Positions 34,638-43,511 are shown, numbered from the stretch's first letter. The stretch is DNA of 64,000 nucleotides from Propionigenium maris DSM 9537 (GCF_027925155.1 NZ_BSDY01000002.1:186001-250000), one strand, 5' to 3'. The notes: generated from the letters alone by a model not told the origin. Program-made: numbers and translations.

Positions 34638-36173
34638 CTATTTTAGCTTCACCGGATAGAAGTCATGAAGAGTAACTGGATGAAGCTCAAGGCCTGTAAG
34701 GTCGCTCTGCATCCCCACTCCAAGAACTCTGTTATACAGCATAACATCTGGAGCATCCTCTACAATAAGCTTCTGTACCTCTTCATATATCTCCCCTCTC
34801 CTTGCTGGATCTATAGTTTCCTTACCCAGATCTAGGAGCTCATCAACTTTAGGATTTCCATAAAAAGATCTGTTACCAGGAGCTCCCTTGGCACTTGAAT
34901 GATACATAGCATATAGTCCGTAATCTGCATCCCCAGTAACACATCCCCATGAACCCAGGAACATATCGTGCTTTCCATTGGCTGTATACTGCCAGAAGGT
35001 CCCTACCTCAAGGGATTCAATCTCTACCTCTATTCCTATCTCCCTCAGCTGAGCCTGAACGATCTCCGCTACCTGGGTATTGCTGTTCCCCTCAAAAATT
35101 GTAAGCTTTATCTTTGTTCCAGGAGCAACACCAGACCTTTCCATATATTCCCTGGCCTTTTTCAGGTCATACTCATAGGGAACTGTTTTATCTGTGAAAC
35201 CAAATACTCCAGGAGCAATAGGTGAAGTGGCTACTTTTCCAGCACCATTCAGCACAACATCAATTAAAGCTTCCTTGTCTATGGCATAGTTGATAGCAAG
35301 CCTCAAATCCTTATTCTTAAAAAGCTCCTTATCATTGTTAAAACCAATATAGTTGTATGATATCGATGGCTTCTCCAGGAGGGTAAGATCCTCATTTTTA
35401 GCTACTGTCTCCTTATCCAATGCTCCGATTCCAAGGGCTATATCAGCTTCCTTAGTCTCAAGGGCTATAGTACGGCTAGATTCCTCTACAATACTTCTAA
35501 ATATTAACCTTTTAAACTGCGCCCTGTCCTGAAAATAGTCATCATTTCTTTCTAAAGTGATCTTGTCCCCTGCATCCCAAGATGAGAATTTATATGGGCC
35601 AGTCCCCACAGGGTGGCTACCATAGTCTTCCCCCCACTTCTCTACAGCCTTTTTATTTACTATGGCAAGAGCAGGATGGGAAAGATGAGCCATAAGGGGA
35701 CCGAAGGAATTGGTAGTAACTATCCTTACAGTATAATCATCTACAACCTCAACTTCCTTGATTGGAGGAAGAACAAAGGAGATCCTGGGAGACTTCATCA
35801 TCCTCTCAAAGGAAAACCTTACATCCTCAGCTTTTAGCTCCTCTCCATTATGGAATTTAACTCCCTCCCTTAATTTAAACTCTACAGTTTTCGAGTCAAT
35901 TTGCTTCCATGATTCAGCCAAACCTGGAACTATCTCCATCCTTCCATTGGCTTCTACAAGTCTTGAGTAGATCTGCTTATTGATTCTCAGTGAAAAACCA
36001 TCATTTCCCTTATGGGGGTCCAAAGACTTCGCCTCTCCAGATTGGGCTACAATAAGGGTATCTCTTACTGGTTCAGTAGCAGCTACATCCTCTGTAGTCG
36101 TCTTTTTTCCTCCACATGCTGCAAGTATAAATAGTGTCAGTAATAAAATAACATTTTTCAGTAGTGTTTTCAT
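34638..36173 (-). CDS. Peptide/GsiB-type solute-binding lipoprotein without its own permease genes
   Basis: 511 aa, SBP_bac_5 family. Lipobox LAAC followed by GGKKTTTEDV, then VAQSGEAKSLDPHKGNDGFS, FKLREGVKFHNGEELKAEDV and VGTGPYKFSSWDAGDK. It closely resembles the SBP at 15591-17123, including the SLDPH and GDADYGLY segments. It has no adjacent permease or ATPase genes, so it may share the second importer's membrane parts. It lies between a CMD protein and a rhodanese, which could mean a sulfur-containing peptide such as a glutathione derivative; this is inference. Confidence 0.9.
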   Translation of the reverse strand: MKTLLKNVILLLTLFILAACGGKKTTTEDVAATEPVRDTLIVAQSGEAKSLDPHKGNDGFSLRINKQIYSRLVEANGRMEIVPGLAESWKQIDSKTVEFKLREGVKFHNGEELKAEDVRFSFERMMKSPRISFVLPPIKEVEVVDDYTVRIVTTNSFGPLMAHLSHPALAIVNKKAVEKWGEDYGSHPVGTGPYKFSSWDAGDKITLERNDDYFQDRAQFKRLIFRSIVEESSRTIALETKEADIALGIGALDKETVAKNEDLTLLEKPSISYNYIGFNNDKELFKNKDLRLAINYAIDKEALIDVVLNGAGKVATSPIAPGVFGFTDKTVPYEYDLKKAREYMERSGVAPGTKIKLTIFEGNSNTQVAEIVQAQLREIGIEVEIESLEVGTFWQYTANGKHDMFLGSWGCVTGDADYGLYAMYHSSAKGAPGNRSFYGNPKVDELLDLGKETIDPARRGEIYEEVQKLIVEDAPDVMLYNRVLGVGMQSDLTGLELHPVTLHDFYPVKLK

Positions 36174-36218
36174 TTTACTCCTCCCTATAGTTAATGCTCT
36201 CTCAGTTAACTACAATAA

Positions 36219-36569
36219 TTATTGAAAATCTTTTTCAAATTCATCTATGGAATCTTTCAACAGTGTTACGCTATATGCAAATGTTCCTCCCCCTCCAAAT
36301 GCCGTAGCAACCATTGCAGTTTCCATAAGCTCTTCCCTTGTAGCTCCTGCTTCCATAGCCTTATATGTATGAAAAACGATACAGTAGTCACACCTGCTGT
36401 ATATCCCAATTGCCACACTGATCAACTCTTTAAACTTAACATCCAGCTCCTCTGCAGCATAGGATGTCCCTAGAAAGTTCATAAATGCCCCTACATGCTT
36501 CCCATTAGTTTTAGATACTTCCTTCATTCCTCCCATAAAAGAGTTAAGAATATTTCTTGGATTTTTCAT
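36219..36569 (-). CDS. Carboxymuconolactone decarboxylase/AhpD-like protein
   Basis: 116 aa, normal for the CMD family. The redox motif is SRCDYCIVFHTYKAMEAGATREE, a CxxC with the downstream His typical of AhpD-like proteins, followed by the conserved ELMETAMVATAFGGG. Such proteins act as disulfide or peroxide-linked reductants and form oligomers. It starts 24 nt after the NhaC-family antiporter stop and is followed by the SBP gene. Confidence 0.88.
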   Translation of the reverse strand: MKNPRNILNSFMGGMKEVSKTNGKHVGAFMNFLGTSYAAEELDVKFKELISVAIGIYSRCDYCIVFHTYKAMEAGATREELMETAMVATAFGGGGTFAYSVTLLKDSIDEFEKDFQ

Positions 36570-36593
36570 TGTTATCCCCCTTTTCTTTATTAT

Positions 36594-37949
36594 TTATTTT
36601 GTTCCTTCTGTTTCCCATACCCAAGGCTTTTCCCTTATAAGCTTGTCTGCAAAAGGTATAAAGATGGATATGATGGCAAAGATAGCCAGAAGCTGCTGAT
36701 ACCACAGAAGAGGCATCAACTGAAGTGGTGACACAGCTCCCTGGGTAAACCCAAGAAGGATAAGCATCTGGGCTCCATATGGTATCATCCCCTGTCCCAC
36801 ACATGAGAAGATATCCAGTAGTGCAGCACTTTTTCTCGGGTCTACCTTATATTTTTGACACATCTTCTTAGCTATCGGGCCGTTGATGATAATAGCCACT
36901 GTGTTGTTTGCCACTGCTGCATCTGTAAGGGCCACTAGAGCACTTATACCTATCTGAGCCGACTTCTTCCCCTTTACATTCTTCTGTATCTTTTCCAGAA
37001 GCCACTGTACTCCTCCAGCCTCAGTTACCATAGCTGCCAGTCCCCCAGTTAGAAGGGATAGAAGGAAGATCTCATTCATGTTTGTGAACCCTCCATATAT
37101 CTCACCACAGAGACCAAGTGTAGTGAAATCTCCATAGAACATTCCAATTGCTCCAGAAAGAATAATCCCTCCTGTAAGCACCACAAATACATTTACTCCA
37201 ACTAAGGAAAGTCCAAGCACAAAGATGTAAGGTATAACCTTTATAAAGTTATAGTCATAAACCTGAAGCTCAGGAACTATCTCTGGTTTCCCCATAACCA
37301 GAAGTAGTAAAAGGGTTAGAGCTGCGGCTGGAGCGGCTATAAAGACATTCACTTTAAACTTATCCCTCATCTCAACACCCTGAGTTCTTGTAGCTGCTAT
37401 TGTAGTATCCGATATAACCGATAGGTTGTCCCCAAACATGGATCCCCCCATTACTGCTGCAAGTACCAGCGGCAGTGAAAGTCCCCCCTTATCAGCAAGC
37501 CCCACTGCAATTGGAGCAACTGCTACTATTGAACCTACAGATGTTCCCGTAGCTGTAGCGATAAATGCCGATATCATAAATAGTCCCGGTGCGATATAAT
37601 GTGCCGGTATATAGGTAAGACCAAGGTTAACTGTAGAATCTACTCCACCCATGGACTTGGATACCCCTGCAAAGGCTCCTGCCAGTAGGTAGATAATACA
37701 CATTATTATTATGTCCTGGTTACCGCATCCCTTTACAAAGGTGTTGAATTTCTCTCCTATGCTCCCCTTGAATAAAAGAAAAGCCGCTATTATCCCTGCA
37801 AAAACTGCTACTGGTGCTGGTAACTGATAGAATGCCAGCTCCACTCCCTTAGACTGAAGAATTAATCCACTTCCCAGGTAAAGCCCTATAAATATCAGGA
37901 ATGGTATCAATCCTTTAAAACTCCCCTTAATGTTTTTTCCGTATTCCAC
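36594..37949 (-). CDS. NhaC-superfamily sodium-coupled antiporter
   Basis: 451 aa, about twelve membrane helices, with GTSVGSIVAVAPIAVGLADKGG and GGSMFGDNLSVISDTTIAATRTQG, the conserved core of the Na+/H+ antiporter (NhaC/YuiF-like) superfamily. The start is GTG with AAAGGGGG upstream. It directly follows the SAO operon terminator and begins the group antiporter-CMD-SBP-rhodanese. The transported organic solute, if any, is unknown. Several members exchange amino acids or organic acids rather than protons alone. Confidence 0.87.
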   Translation of the reverse strand: MEYGKNIKGSFKGLIPFLIFIGLYLGSGLILQSKGVELAFYQLPAPVAVFAGIIAAFLLFKGSIGEKFNTFVKGCGNQDIIIMCIIYLLAGAFAGVSKSMGGVDSTVNLGLTYIPAHYIAPGLFMISAFIATATGTSVGSIVAVAPIAVGLADKGGLSLPLVLAAVMGGSMFGDNLSVISDTTIAATRTQGVEMRDKFKVNVFIAAPAAALTLLLLLVMGKPEIVPELQVYDYNFIKVIPYIFVLGLSLVGVNVFVVLTGGIILSGAIGMFYGDFTTLGLCGEIYGGFTNMNEIFLLSLLTGGLAAMVTEAGGVQWLLEKIQKNVKGKKSAQIGISALVALTDAAVANNTVAIIINGPIAKKMCQKYKVDPRKSAALLDIFSCVGQGMIPYGAQMLILLGFTQGAVSPLQLMPLLWYQQLLAIFAIISIFIPFADKLIREKPWVWETEGTK

Positions 37950-37963
37950 TTCTATTCCCCCTT

Positions 37964-37993
37964 TAAAAAGTCTCCCTGCCTATACAGGGAGAC
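37964..37993 (-). terminator. Terminator of the SAO operon
   Basis: GTCTCCCTG and CAGGGAGAC form a perfect 9-bp stem with a 6-nt loop, followed by T5 on the reverse strand. It lies about 50 nt beyond the true SaoL stop at 38045 and just before the antiporter start, so some read-through could serve the next group. Confidence 0.88.
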
Positions 37994-38044
37994 AATAAAA
38001 TTAAACCAGTTTAGCTAATCCCTGAGTTAACTCCTCTATCATCT

Positions 38045-38698
38045 TTAAATTTCAAACAACAATTTACTCACCTTAAATGCATCCTTTACCGGAAGGGAGT
38101 ATATCCCCTCTTGGATACCATTTCTCTCAATCCAGTTTTTTATTTCTTTCTTCCCCCGGAAGAAATTCATTATATTTCAGCAATCTCCAGCCCAGTTGGT
38201 ATGATTGTTTAGGTCCACATGAAGGATGTGCAGATCCTCGGGAAAATATGAAACCAAATTTCCATTGGATAACTTTAAATTGATATCTTCTCCCGTTTCA
38301 CAGCATCTGGAATTAATCTCAACATCCTGATGAAAAGTAAAGTGGGTTCCTATTGAATCTATTGCACACATGGAATAAAATTCTTTTCCGTCCCTTCTTT
38401 TTACCCTATGGGGTGTAGGCAAGGCTGAAACAGGATATATAAATTTAACATCATCATCAGCTACAAATACTCCTCTTTTCTGCATCTCTATTAAAATATC
38501 ATCTATATCTGGGTATTTATTTATTAATTTACTTTTTATATCCTTTAAAGAAGTTTTAGAAGCAATTACAGACTCCATAATAAAAAGCCTGATATTCTGA
38601 TACCTGCTCTCTAAGTCCTTATATCTCCCCTCTAAATACAGCTCCTCGCTGGTATAATCTTCAAATTCCAGCTCTAAAAATTCTTGTTTTGTATACAT
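38045..38698 (-). CDS. saoL: SaoL, MerB-like organometal lyase selenoprotein (UGA at 38177-38179 read as Sec)
   Basis: 217 aa when the UGA at 38177-38179 is read as selenocysteine; otherwise it would stop at residue 173. After Cys173-Sec174 the frame continues NIMNFFRGKKEIKNWIE and ends at TAA 38045. FYSMCAIDSIGT (Cys111, Asp114) resembles the MerB active site, and the FFRGKKEIKNWIE tail resembles the MerB sequence after its second Cys. From Cys111 to Sec174 is 63 residues, equal to Cys96 to Cys159 in MerB. This predicts cleavage of a carbon-metal bond with Sec replacing a catalytic Cys. It follows saoA with stop and start codons adjacent. The target metal is inferred, mercury or another soft metal. 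Confidence 0.88.
38147..38179 (-). promoter_or_regulatory. SECIS element of saoL
   Basis: From the UGA (38177-38179), 11 nt lead to a perfect 8-bp stem TTTCTTCC / GGAAGAAA with loop GGG (loop at nt 23-25 counted from the U of UGA). Stem position and G in the loop fit bacterial SECIS elements recognised by SelB. Confidence 0.82.
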
Positions 38699-39448
38699 CT
38701 ATACTCCTTTTAATGCTATTTCCAGCAGATTTTCAAGTTCTCTTTTATAATCTTTATACTCGTCAAATTCTCTGTTACGAGGCCTCTCCATCTCAACTTT
38801 AAAGTCTTTTATGATCTTCCCTCTGTTTTTAGACATTACTATTATCCTGTCGCTGAGGTAGAGGGCTTCCTCCACATCATGGGTGACCATTACAGTTGTA
38901 ATTTTGGTTTCCTGCCATAGTTTTTCCAGCTGTACCTGTATAGACTTTCTCATCTGAAAATCTATTGCTCCCAGTGGTTCATCCAGGAGTAAAATTTTAG
39001 GATTCCCTGCCAAGGCCCTTACAAAAGCTGTCCTCTGCTTCATTCCCCCAGATAGTTCCTTGGGATACAGGTCTTCCTTCCCTTGAAGGTGGGCAATTTT
39101 AATTAATTTTTTCAGTCGCTTTTCCATCTCATCCCTTGCTAATTTTTGTTGCTTCATGGGGTAGAGTATATTTTCCTTAACTGTCATCCATGGGAAAAGT
39201 GCATAGTTTTGAAAAACAAATCCCTTTTTTGGAGATGGCTTGGTAACTATCTCATCATCTAACCTTATCTCACCAGAGGTGGGTTTTTGAAACCCTGCCA
39301 TCATAGTCAGTAGGGTTGTTTTCCCGCACCCAGATGGTCCCAGTAAAGTTATAAATTCCCCCTTATTAAAGGAGATGTTTACATTTTGAAGTACTATATT
39401 TTCTTCACCCTTTGAAGAAAATATTTTAGATATATTTCTTATTTCCAT
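38699..39448 (-). CDS. saoA: SaoA, ABC transporter ATPase of the SAO system
   Basis: 249 aa, nitrate/sulfonate/taurine-class ATPase. Walker A GPSGCGKTTLLTM, Q-loop FVFQNYALFPWMTVKENI, signature ELSGGMKQRTAFVRAL, Walker B ILLLDEPLGAIDFQMR and H-loop MVTHDVEEALYLS. The start overlaps the true stop of saoP by one base (TAATG), which only becomes visible once the saoP UGA is read through. Together with SaoP and the two binding proteins it makes a complete importer. It contains no Sec itself. Confidence 0.9.
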   Translation of the reverse strand: MEIRNISKIFSSKGEENIVLQNVNISFNKGEFITLLGPSGCGKTTLLTMMAGFQKPTSGEIRLDDEIVTKPSPKKGFVFQNYALFPWMTVKENILYPMKQQKLARDEMEKRLKKLIKIAHLQGKEDLYPKELSGGMKQRTAFVRALAGNPKILLLDEPLGAIDFQMRKSIQVQLEKLWQETKITTVMVTHDVEEALYLSDRIIVMSKNRGKIIKDFKVEMERPRNREFDEYKDYKRELENLLEIALKGV

Positions 39449-40251
39449 TATATTTCCCTCCAGGAGGTTAGATGCTTATTTATCTGTAGAAGTCCTCTGT
39501 CTATTGTATAACCTACAACAGCAGCTAACATCATAAGAGCAATCAATCTCTCCGTCTGCATGTAAGCTTGAGCTTCTACCATTGAGTGACCGAACCCGGC
39601 ACTTGTCGCTATGAACTCCGCTCAGATAACAGACATCCACCCTGTACTGATAGAGATCCTGGCTCCAGTCAGTATATCTGGAACAACAGCTGGAAGAGTG
39701 ACATCTTTAAAGAGACTAAATCTGCTGGCACCCATACTTCTGGCTGCATTATAATAATCAGATGAAATTCCCTTTACTCCCTCTAATGTATTTAAGATAA
39801 TTGGAAATACTCCTGAAAATGCTATTAAAAATAATGTCGGTCCATCTCCAATACCAAACCAGACGATAGTCAGGGGAACCCATGCCATAACTGGGATTTG
39901 ACGTACTGCATCAATAATCCCTCCCATAGCCTTTTCAACTGCCCTGAAATATCCCATTAAAAAACCCAGGGGTAGGCCGAATAGGAGAGATAATAAAAAA
40001 CCCTTCAATACACGGCCCATTGTAATTCCCATATTTTCCAATACTTCCAAATCCACTATGCACTTAAAAAATTCTTTAATTGTAATAACTGGCGAGGGAA
40101 GCAGTAGTTCATTGTGGTAGTATATAGACATTATCTGCCATACAGTTAAGATGCCAATAAATGCTATTGATCTATTGCATATATTTTTCATCTTACCTTT
40201 TATAGGATTTTGATCCTTTGAAACCTTGGTGTAGACACATGTTTCGGCCAT
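39448..40251 (-). CDS. saoP: SaoP, ABC permease selenoprotein (UGA at 39622-39624 read as Sec)
   Basis: 267 aa after read-through. The first 209 residues carry a TauC/SsuC-type permease with about five helices and the EAA loop AARSMGASRFSLFKDVTLPA, ending GWMSVI at the UGA. The frame then continues AEFIATSAGFGHSM, exactly the conserved segment after GWxxxxAAE in this family, through two more helices to TAA at 39448-39450. A permease cut at residue 209 would lack the last helices. Sec210 faces the transport core if it follows the family topology. The start at 40251 has AAAGGAGGG upstream and overlaps saoB by 52 nt. An ATG at 40191, after the saoB stop, is an alternative. Confidence 0.9.
39585..39624 (-). 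promoter_or_regulatory. SECIS element of saoP
   Basis: Starting 21 nt after the first base of UGA: AGTG and CACT pair (39603-39600 with 39588-39585), then a single bulged T, then CCG with CGG, with loop GGTT. A bulged U and a GGU loop on a short stem closely recall the E. coli fdhF SECIS, although there the bulge is on the other side. Confidence 0.85.
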
Positions 40252-40934
40252 TTTCCCTCCTTTAAATAAATTTTAACTTCTTTTTGGTATAATTTTTCAT
40301 CATTTAATTCCTCAGCCACTTCATTATATTTTTCAATAAATTCTTTAAATTCTCTGGTTCCCATTACAGCTTTTCTCACTACCATATTATATGTAGTATA
40401 GTTCTCCCCGGCCTCTTCATAATCTCCCCTTATTGTAATTGCCTTAATGCCATCTAGTATAGCTGCATCGACTACACCTCTTTCTAGCAATACAGGAATA
40501 GAGTTAGCCTTTACAGGGTATTTTACGCTGTAATCTTTGATTAATTTTTTTTGATACTCCTTCCTTCCCTCATATGCAATGGTATCTAGATCCTTTTTAT
40601 TTTTTACAACTATATCTGAATTTTTTATTACACTTCCCAAATTTTCAAATTCCTTATTTCCTCCAAATGAGTTCACAGCATCATCGCATAAAAATGCTAT
40701 ATCCAGTACATCGCTACTCAGTGCCCACTGAGTTGTGGAACTTCAGCAATCCTGCAGTTCATACTCTCCAACTACTGTTTGAAGTTCAATATTTTTATGG
40801 AGAAGCCTGCTGACCAGAAGGCCAGTTGTATCTTTACCACTGGCGATCCTTAGTGGTTTTTCCATTCTTTTTTCCCTAGGCAGGATAAAGGCTACCATAA
40901 GCAATATGATGAGAAAGACACTAAGGTTTTTCAT
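40200..40934 (-). CDS. saoB: SaoB, ABC substrate-binding selenoprotein (UGA at 40743-40745 read as Sec)
   Basis: 244 aa after read-through, joining a 63-residue start (signal sequence LSVFLIILLMVAFILP, then LRIASGKDTTGLLVSRLLH) through Cys63-Sec64 (ELQDC-U-SSTQWALSSDVLDIAF) to a C-terminal part including VPVLLERGVVDAAILDGIKAI. The whole is a compact NMT1/SsuA-like binding protein. The Cys-Sec pair lies where ligand contacts are expected, well suited to grip a soft metal or organometal. Its start is 2 nt after the stop of the second binding-protein gene. The C-terminal half starts inside one continuous frame, so this is not a pseudogene. Confidence 0.9.
40716..40745 (-). promoter_or_regulatory. 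SECIS element of saoB
   Basis: Nine nt after the UGA (40743-40745), ACTCAGTG and CACTGAGT form a perfect stem with a GG core loop (effectively GGGC with a 7-bp stem). The loop lies at nt 20-23 from the U of UGA. It is the strongest hairpin of the four SECIS elements here. Confidence 0.87.
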
Positions 40935-40936
40935 CT

Positions 40937-41989
40937 TTATCTATCTAATTCCTGAGCTTTTGCATACCATGAATCATAGCTCATTCCCAATGGGAAAGCT
41001 TTCTCAATTTTTTCAGCTATAAACTTATCAAAATCAGGCACATTAGCTTCAGCATAGATCGATTCATCTACAATGTTTTCATACTTGACTTCCTTTGAAA
41101 TAAAGTCGTTTTCCTGTACCCACTCCAATTCATTTCTGATCTCTTGTGGATCCAGTTTCCATGTTAGGGTCCTTCCCTCTCCTACAGTTTTTTTATAGAT
41201 TGTACTTACAGCAACCTCCAATGGAACATTGTAGTTATCGGCAAAGATCTCAGCTGATTTTAAGGGGTGCTCATAGATATACTGAATTGCTTTAGCATGG
41301 GCTAATATCATTTTTTTAGCCAGCTCTCTGTGTTCTTCAATAAACTTTTTATTCAAAGTGTATGTACAGCATACTCCCCATTTACCGTTTAATAACTTAT
41401 TTTCAGTTTCCATAATCTTTCCGATGCCTTGATACTCTGCCATGGATGCCCATGGATCACATGCTGTAAACCCCTTGATCTCTCCCATTCTAAGAGCAGT
41501 CAGTGCATCTGTTGATGACCCTATATCGATTCCCTGATAATTTTCTCCCTCTACTGGCAGGTTTAGATTTTTTGCAATTTGAGTCCAGCCAGTTGATCTT
41601 TCAGGATGGGTACCGATGGCAAGCTTTTCACCGATTAAATCCTCAGGTTTCTCAACATCGTTAGCAACAACCAGATAATATGATCCTCCTTTATGGTTAT
41701 TTGCACCAATTACAAGGGGGGCACCCTTGAGCTGGGATCTGAATACATTGTTAACCCCGATATATCCCACATCCATTTGTCCTGCAGCCATTGCCTGGGG
41801 AACCTTTCCATTCCCGCTGATATCTACTGAAAGTCCCATATTCTCAAATATCCCGGCATCTTTAGCAATAACCGATGCAGTCATATGGTCACAGTTGTAG
41901 TATCCCAGTTTTACTGTATAATCCTCTGCCTTTTCTTCACCACACCCTAAAAATGCCAGTAGGGACAACCCAAGTATAAATTTTTTCAT
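40937..41989 (-). CDS. NMT1/SsuA-like substrate-binding lipoprotein of the SAO operon
   Basis: 350 aa. Lipobox FLGC followed by GEEKAEDY. The mature protein starts VKLGYYNCDHMTASVIAKDAGIFENMG, the opening of nitrate/sulfonate/taurine binding proteins, then AMAAGQMDVGYIGVNNVF and ACDPWASMAE. Cys and His in NCDHM and the Cys pair in WGVCCTYTLNKKFIEE are unusual for this family and could bind a thiophilic metal. It belongs to the importer SaoA/SaoP, probably alongside SaoB. I recall a family label SaoX for a companion binding protein but am not certain, so no symbol is given. No in-frame UGA occurs. Confidence 0.88.
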   Translation of the reverse strand: MKKFILGLSLLAFLGCGEEKAEDYTVKLGYYNCDHMTASVIAKDAGIFENMGLSVDISGNGKVPQAMAAGQMDVGYIGVNNVFRSQLKGAPLVIGANNHKGGSYYLVVANDVEKPEDLIGEKLAIGTHPERSTGWTQIAKNLNLPVEGENYQGIDIGSSTDALTALRMGEIKGFTACDPWASMAEYQGIGKIMETENKLLNGKWGVCCTYTLNKKFIEEHRELAKKMILAHAKAIQYIYEHPLKSAEIFADNYNVPLEVAVSTIYKKTVGEGRTLTWKLDPQEIRNELEWVQENDFISKEVKYENIVDESIYAEANVPDFDKFIAEKIEKAFPLGMSYDSWYAKAQELDR

Positions 41990-42017
41990 TCTTTTTCTCC
42001 TTTATTGATTAATTTAT

Positions 42018-42452
42018 TTAACAACATTCATCCATCCCCTCTCCAAAGAGGTCTATGATCCTGTTATCTTCTATTCTGTATATTGCATACCCCAACTTGC
42101 TTCCCTTATAACCTGAAACTATAAACTCCATTTGAGCTTTTTCATCGATATTTTTTAACTTAATACTCTGTCTTTCAACAGGGGCTTTCACACTGCTGGT
42201 CAATCTCTCTGAGCCTCCCAGAACGACAACCATTCTTTTTTCAGACTTGGAGACTTCATAGATAATTATCAGATCACCAATTCCGTCATCTGTAATATCT
42301 CCCTCCTTGGTGAGAATAACCCTATTTGAGTATTCATCTTGAAATATTTTTAATAGTGGATTTTTTTGGTCTATATCTTCCTGGAAGATTTCCTGTGAAG
42401 AATAGGTATAGAAGATAAACCCGATAAAAAAGATAAAAATAACTTTTCTCAT
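42018..42452 (-). CDS. saoC: SaoC, exported protein ending in Cys-Cys
   Basis: 144 aa with an N-terminal hydrophobic segment (VIFIFFIGFIFYTYS), a beta-rich domain (ILTKEGDITDDGIGDLIIIYEV, MVVVLGGS) and the extreme C-terminus DECC. The two terminal codons are TGT TGT before TAA. As I recall, SaoC is defined as a protein ending in Cys-Cys or Cys-Sec, so this is the all-cysteine form. A C-terminal vicinal Cys pair resembles the metal-handling tail of MerA. Its start overlaps the saoE stop by 4 bases (ATGA). The DGIGD segment recalls calcium-binding FG-GAP-like loops. Confidence 0.85.
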   Translation of the reverse strand: MRKVIFIFFIGFIFYTYSSQEIFQEDIDQKNPLLKIFQDEYSNRVILTKEGDITDDGIGDLIIIYEVSKSEKRMVVVLGGSERLTSSVKAPVERQSIKLKNIDEKAQMEFIVSGYKGSKLGYAIYRIEDNRIIDLFGEGMDECC

Positions 42453-43510
42453 GCCATCACTCTCCTCCTTACCACAGGTAAAACAGATTTTACTGCAAGT
42501 AAGATAATCATCATGGAGGATATATATTTAATATATTCCGGTGGCTGAATAAGCAGGGCATTGGCAGCTTCAATAGAACCTAAGTTCTTATTAAAGTCAA
42601 TGACTGGTTTAAAATCCACCAATAAAATATTTGTTAGATATCCTACTCCCAGAGATGATATAACCATTGTTGTGGAGTAGATGACAACCGTTCTCTTTCC
42701 CATAAGTTTATACATACTGAGTAATTCTGGCAGATTCGTTGCAGTACCTGCCATTAAAAATGTTACGGCTACACCGGGAGCAGCTCCACTGGCAACAAGA
42801 GCAGCAATAAAGGGAATATGCCCCACTGCACATACATACATTATAGCCGCCAGGATAGTTATACTTCCCAGGGAGAGTACGCTAGGATCCCCCAGATATC
42901 TTTCAATATAACCCTTTGGAAAAACAGTGAATAAAAATCCAGCCATAAGGATACCTAAAACCACATATTTACTTACAACAAGTGCCAGATCATTAAATGC
43001 CCAGTTAAACCCATCTATTATTTTTTCCTTAAAACTTCTGTCATCATCGTAATCAGACTGGATAAACTCATCCATACCAGGAGCATGAAGCTCATCCCCT
43101 CCAAATTTATTTCCGATTACTCCGATTAAAAATGGCAGACAGAAACCAGTCAAAACATAGATACTGGCTATCTCAGGTCCAAGGAGTCCAAAAGCAAGCA
43201 AAACTGCCACAGGATTAATCATAGGAGCTGATGTCATAAAGGCCAAAACAGGACCCAGGTAGGCTCCTGAAAAGTACATGCTCATGCCAAGAGGTATAAC
43301 TCCGCAACTGCATATGGGAAGGAGCATTCCAGATAGTGTGCTTTTAAAGACTGAAGATAGTTTCGTATTCCCAAGCATCCTCTGAAACTTTAAGGGATTC
43401 AGTATATTTCTTAAGAATCCAGCCAGTAAAAAACTAAATACCAGCCATATAGAGGCTGAATTTAAAATCTCAAATGAACTCTTCAATATTTCTTCTAAAA
43501 ACTTTATCAT
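42449..43510 (-). CDS. saoE: SaoE, ArsP-like organometal permease
   Basis: About 353 aa, DUF318/ArsP-type membrane permease with some ten helices. The hallmark PICSCGVIPLG lies in the first half, followed by FMTSAPMINPVAVLLAFGLLG. In the second half VCAVGHIPFIAALVASGAAPGVAVTFLMAGTATN splits the repeat. ArsP proteins export organoarsenicals using cysteines in the CSCG motif, so SaoE is probably the efflux arm of this system. The frame opens at 43525, but only the ATG at 43508-43510 has a ribosome site (GAGG), so I prefer that start. It follows saoT by 1 nt. Confidence 0.87.
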   Translation of the reverse strand: MIKFLEEILKSSFEILNSASIWLVFSFLLAGFLRNILNPLKFQRMLGNTKLSSVFKSTLSGMLLPICSCGVIPLGMSMYFSGAYLGPVLAFMTSAPMINPVAVLLAFGLLGPEIASIYVLTGFCLPFLIGVIGNKFGGDELHAPGMDEFIQSDYDDDRSFKEKIIDGFNWAFNDLALVVSKYVVLGILMAGFLFTVFPKGYIERYLGDPSVLSLGSITILAAIMYVCAVGHIPFIAALVASGAAPGVAVTFLMAGTATNLPELLSMYKLMGKRTVVIYSTTMVISSLGVGYLTNILLVDFKPVIDFNKNLGSIEAANALLIQPPEYIKYISSMMIILLAVKSVLPVVRRRVMA

Positions 43511-43511
43511 C

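Noticed and set aside
40743-40934. saoB as two separate genes or a pseudogene split by a stop codon
   Set aside because: The stop is UGA, the frame continues without shift into the family's C-terminal half, a perfect SECIS-like hairpin follows, and three neighbouring genes show the same pattern.
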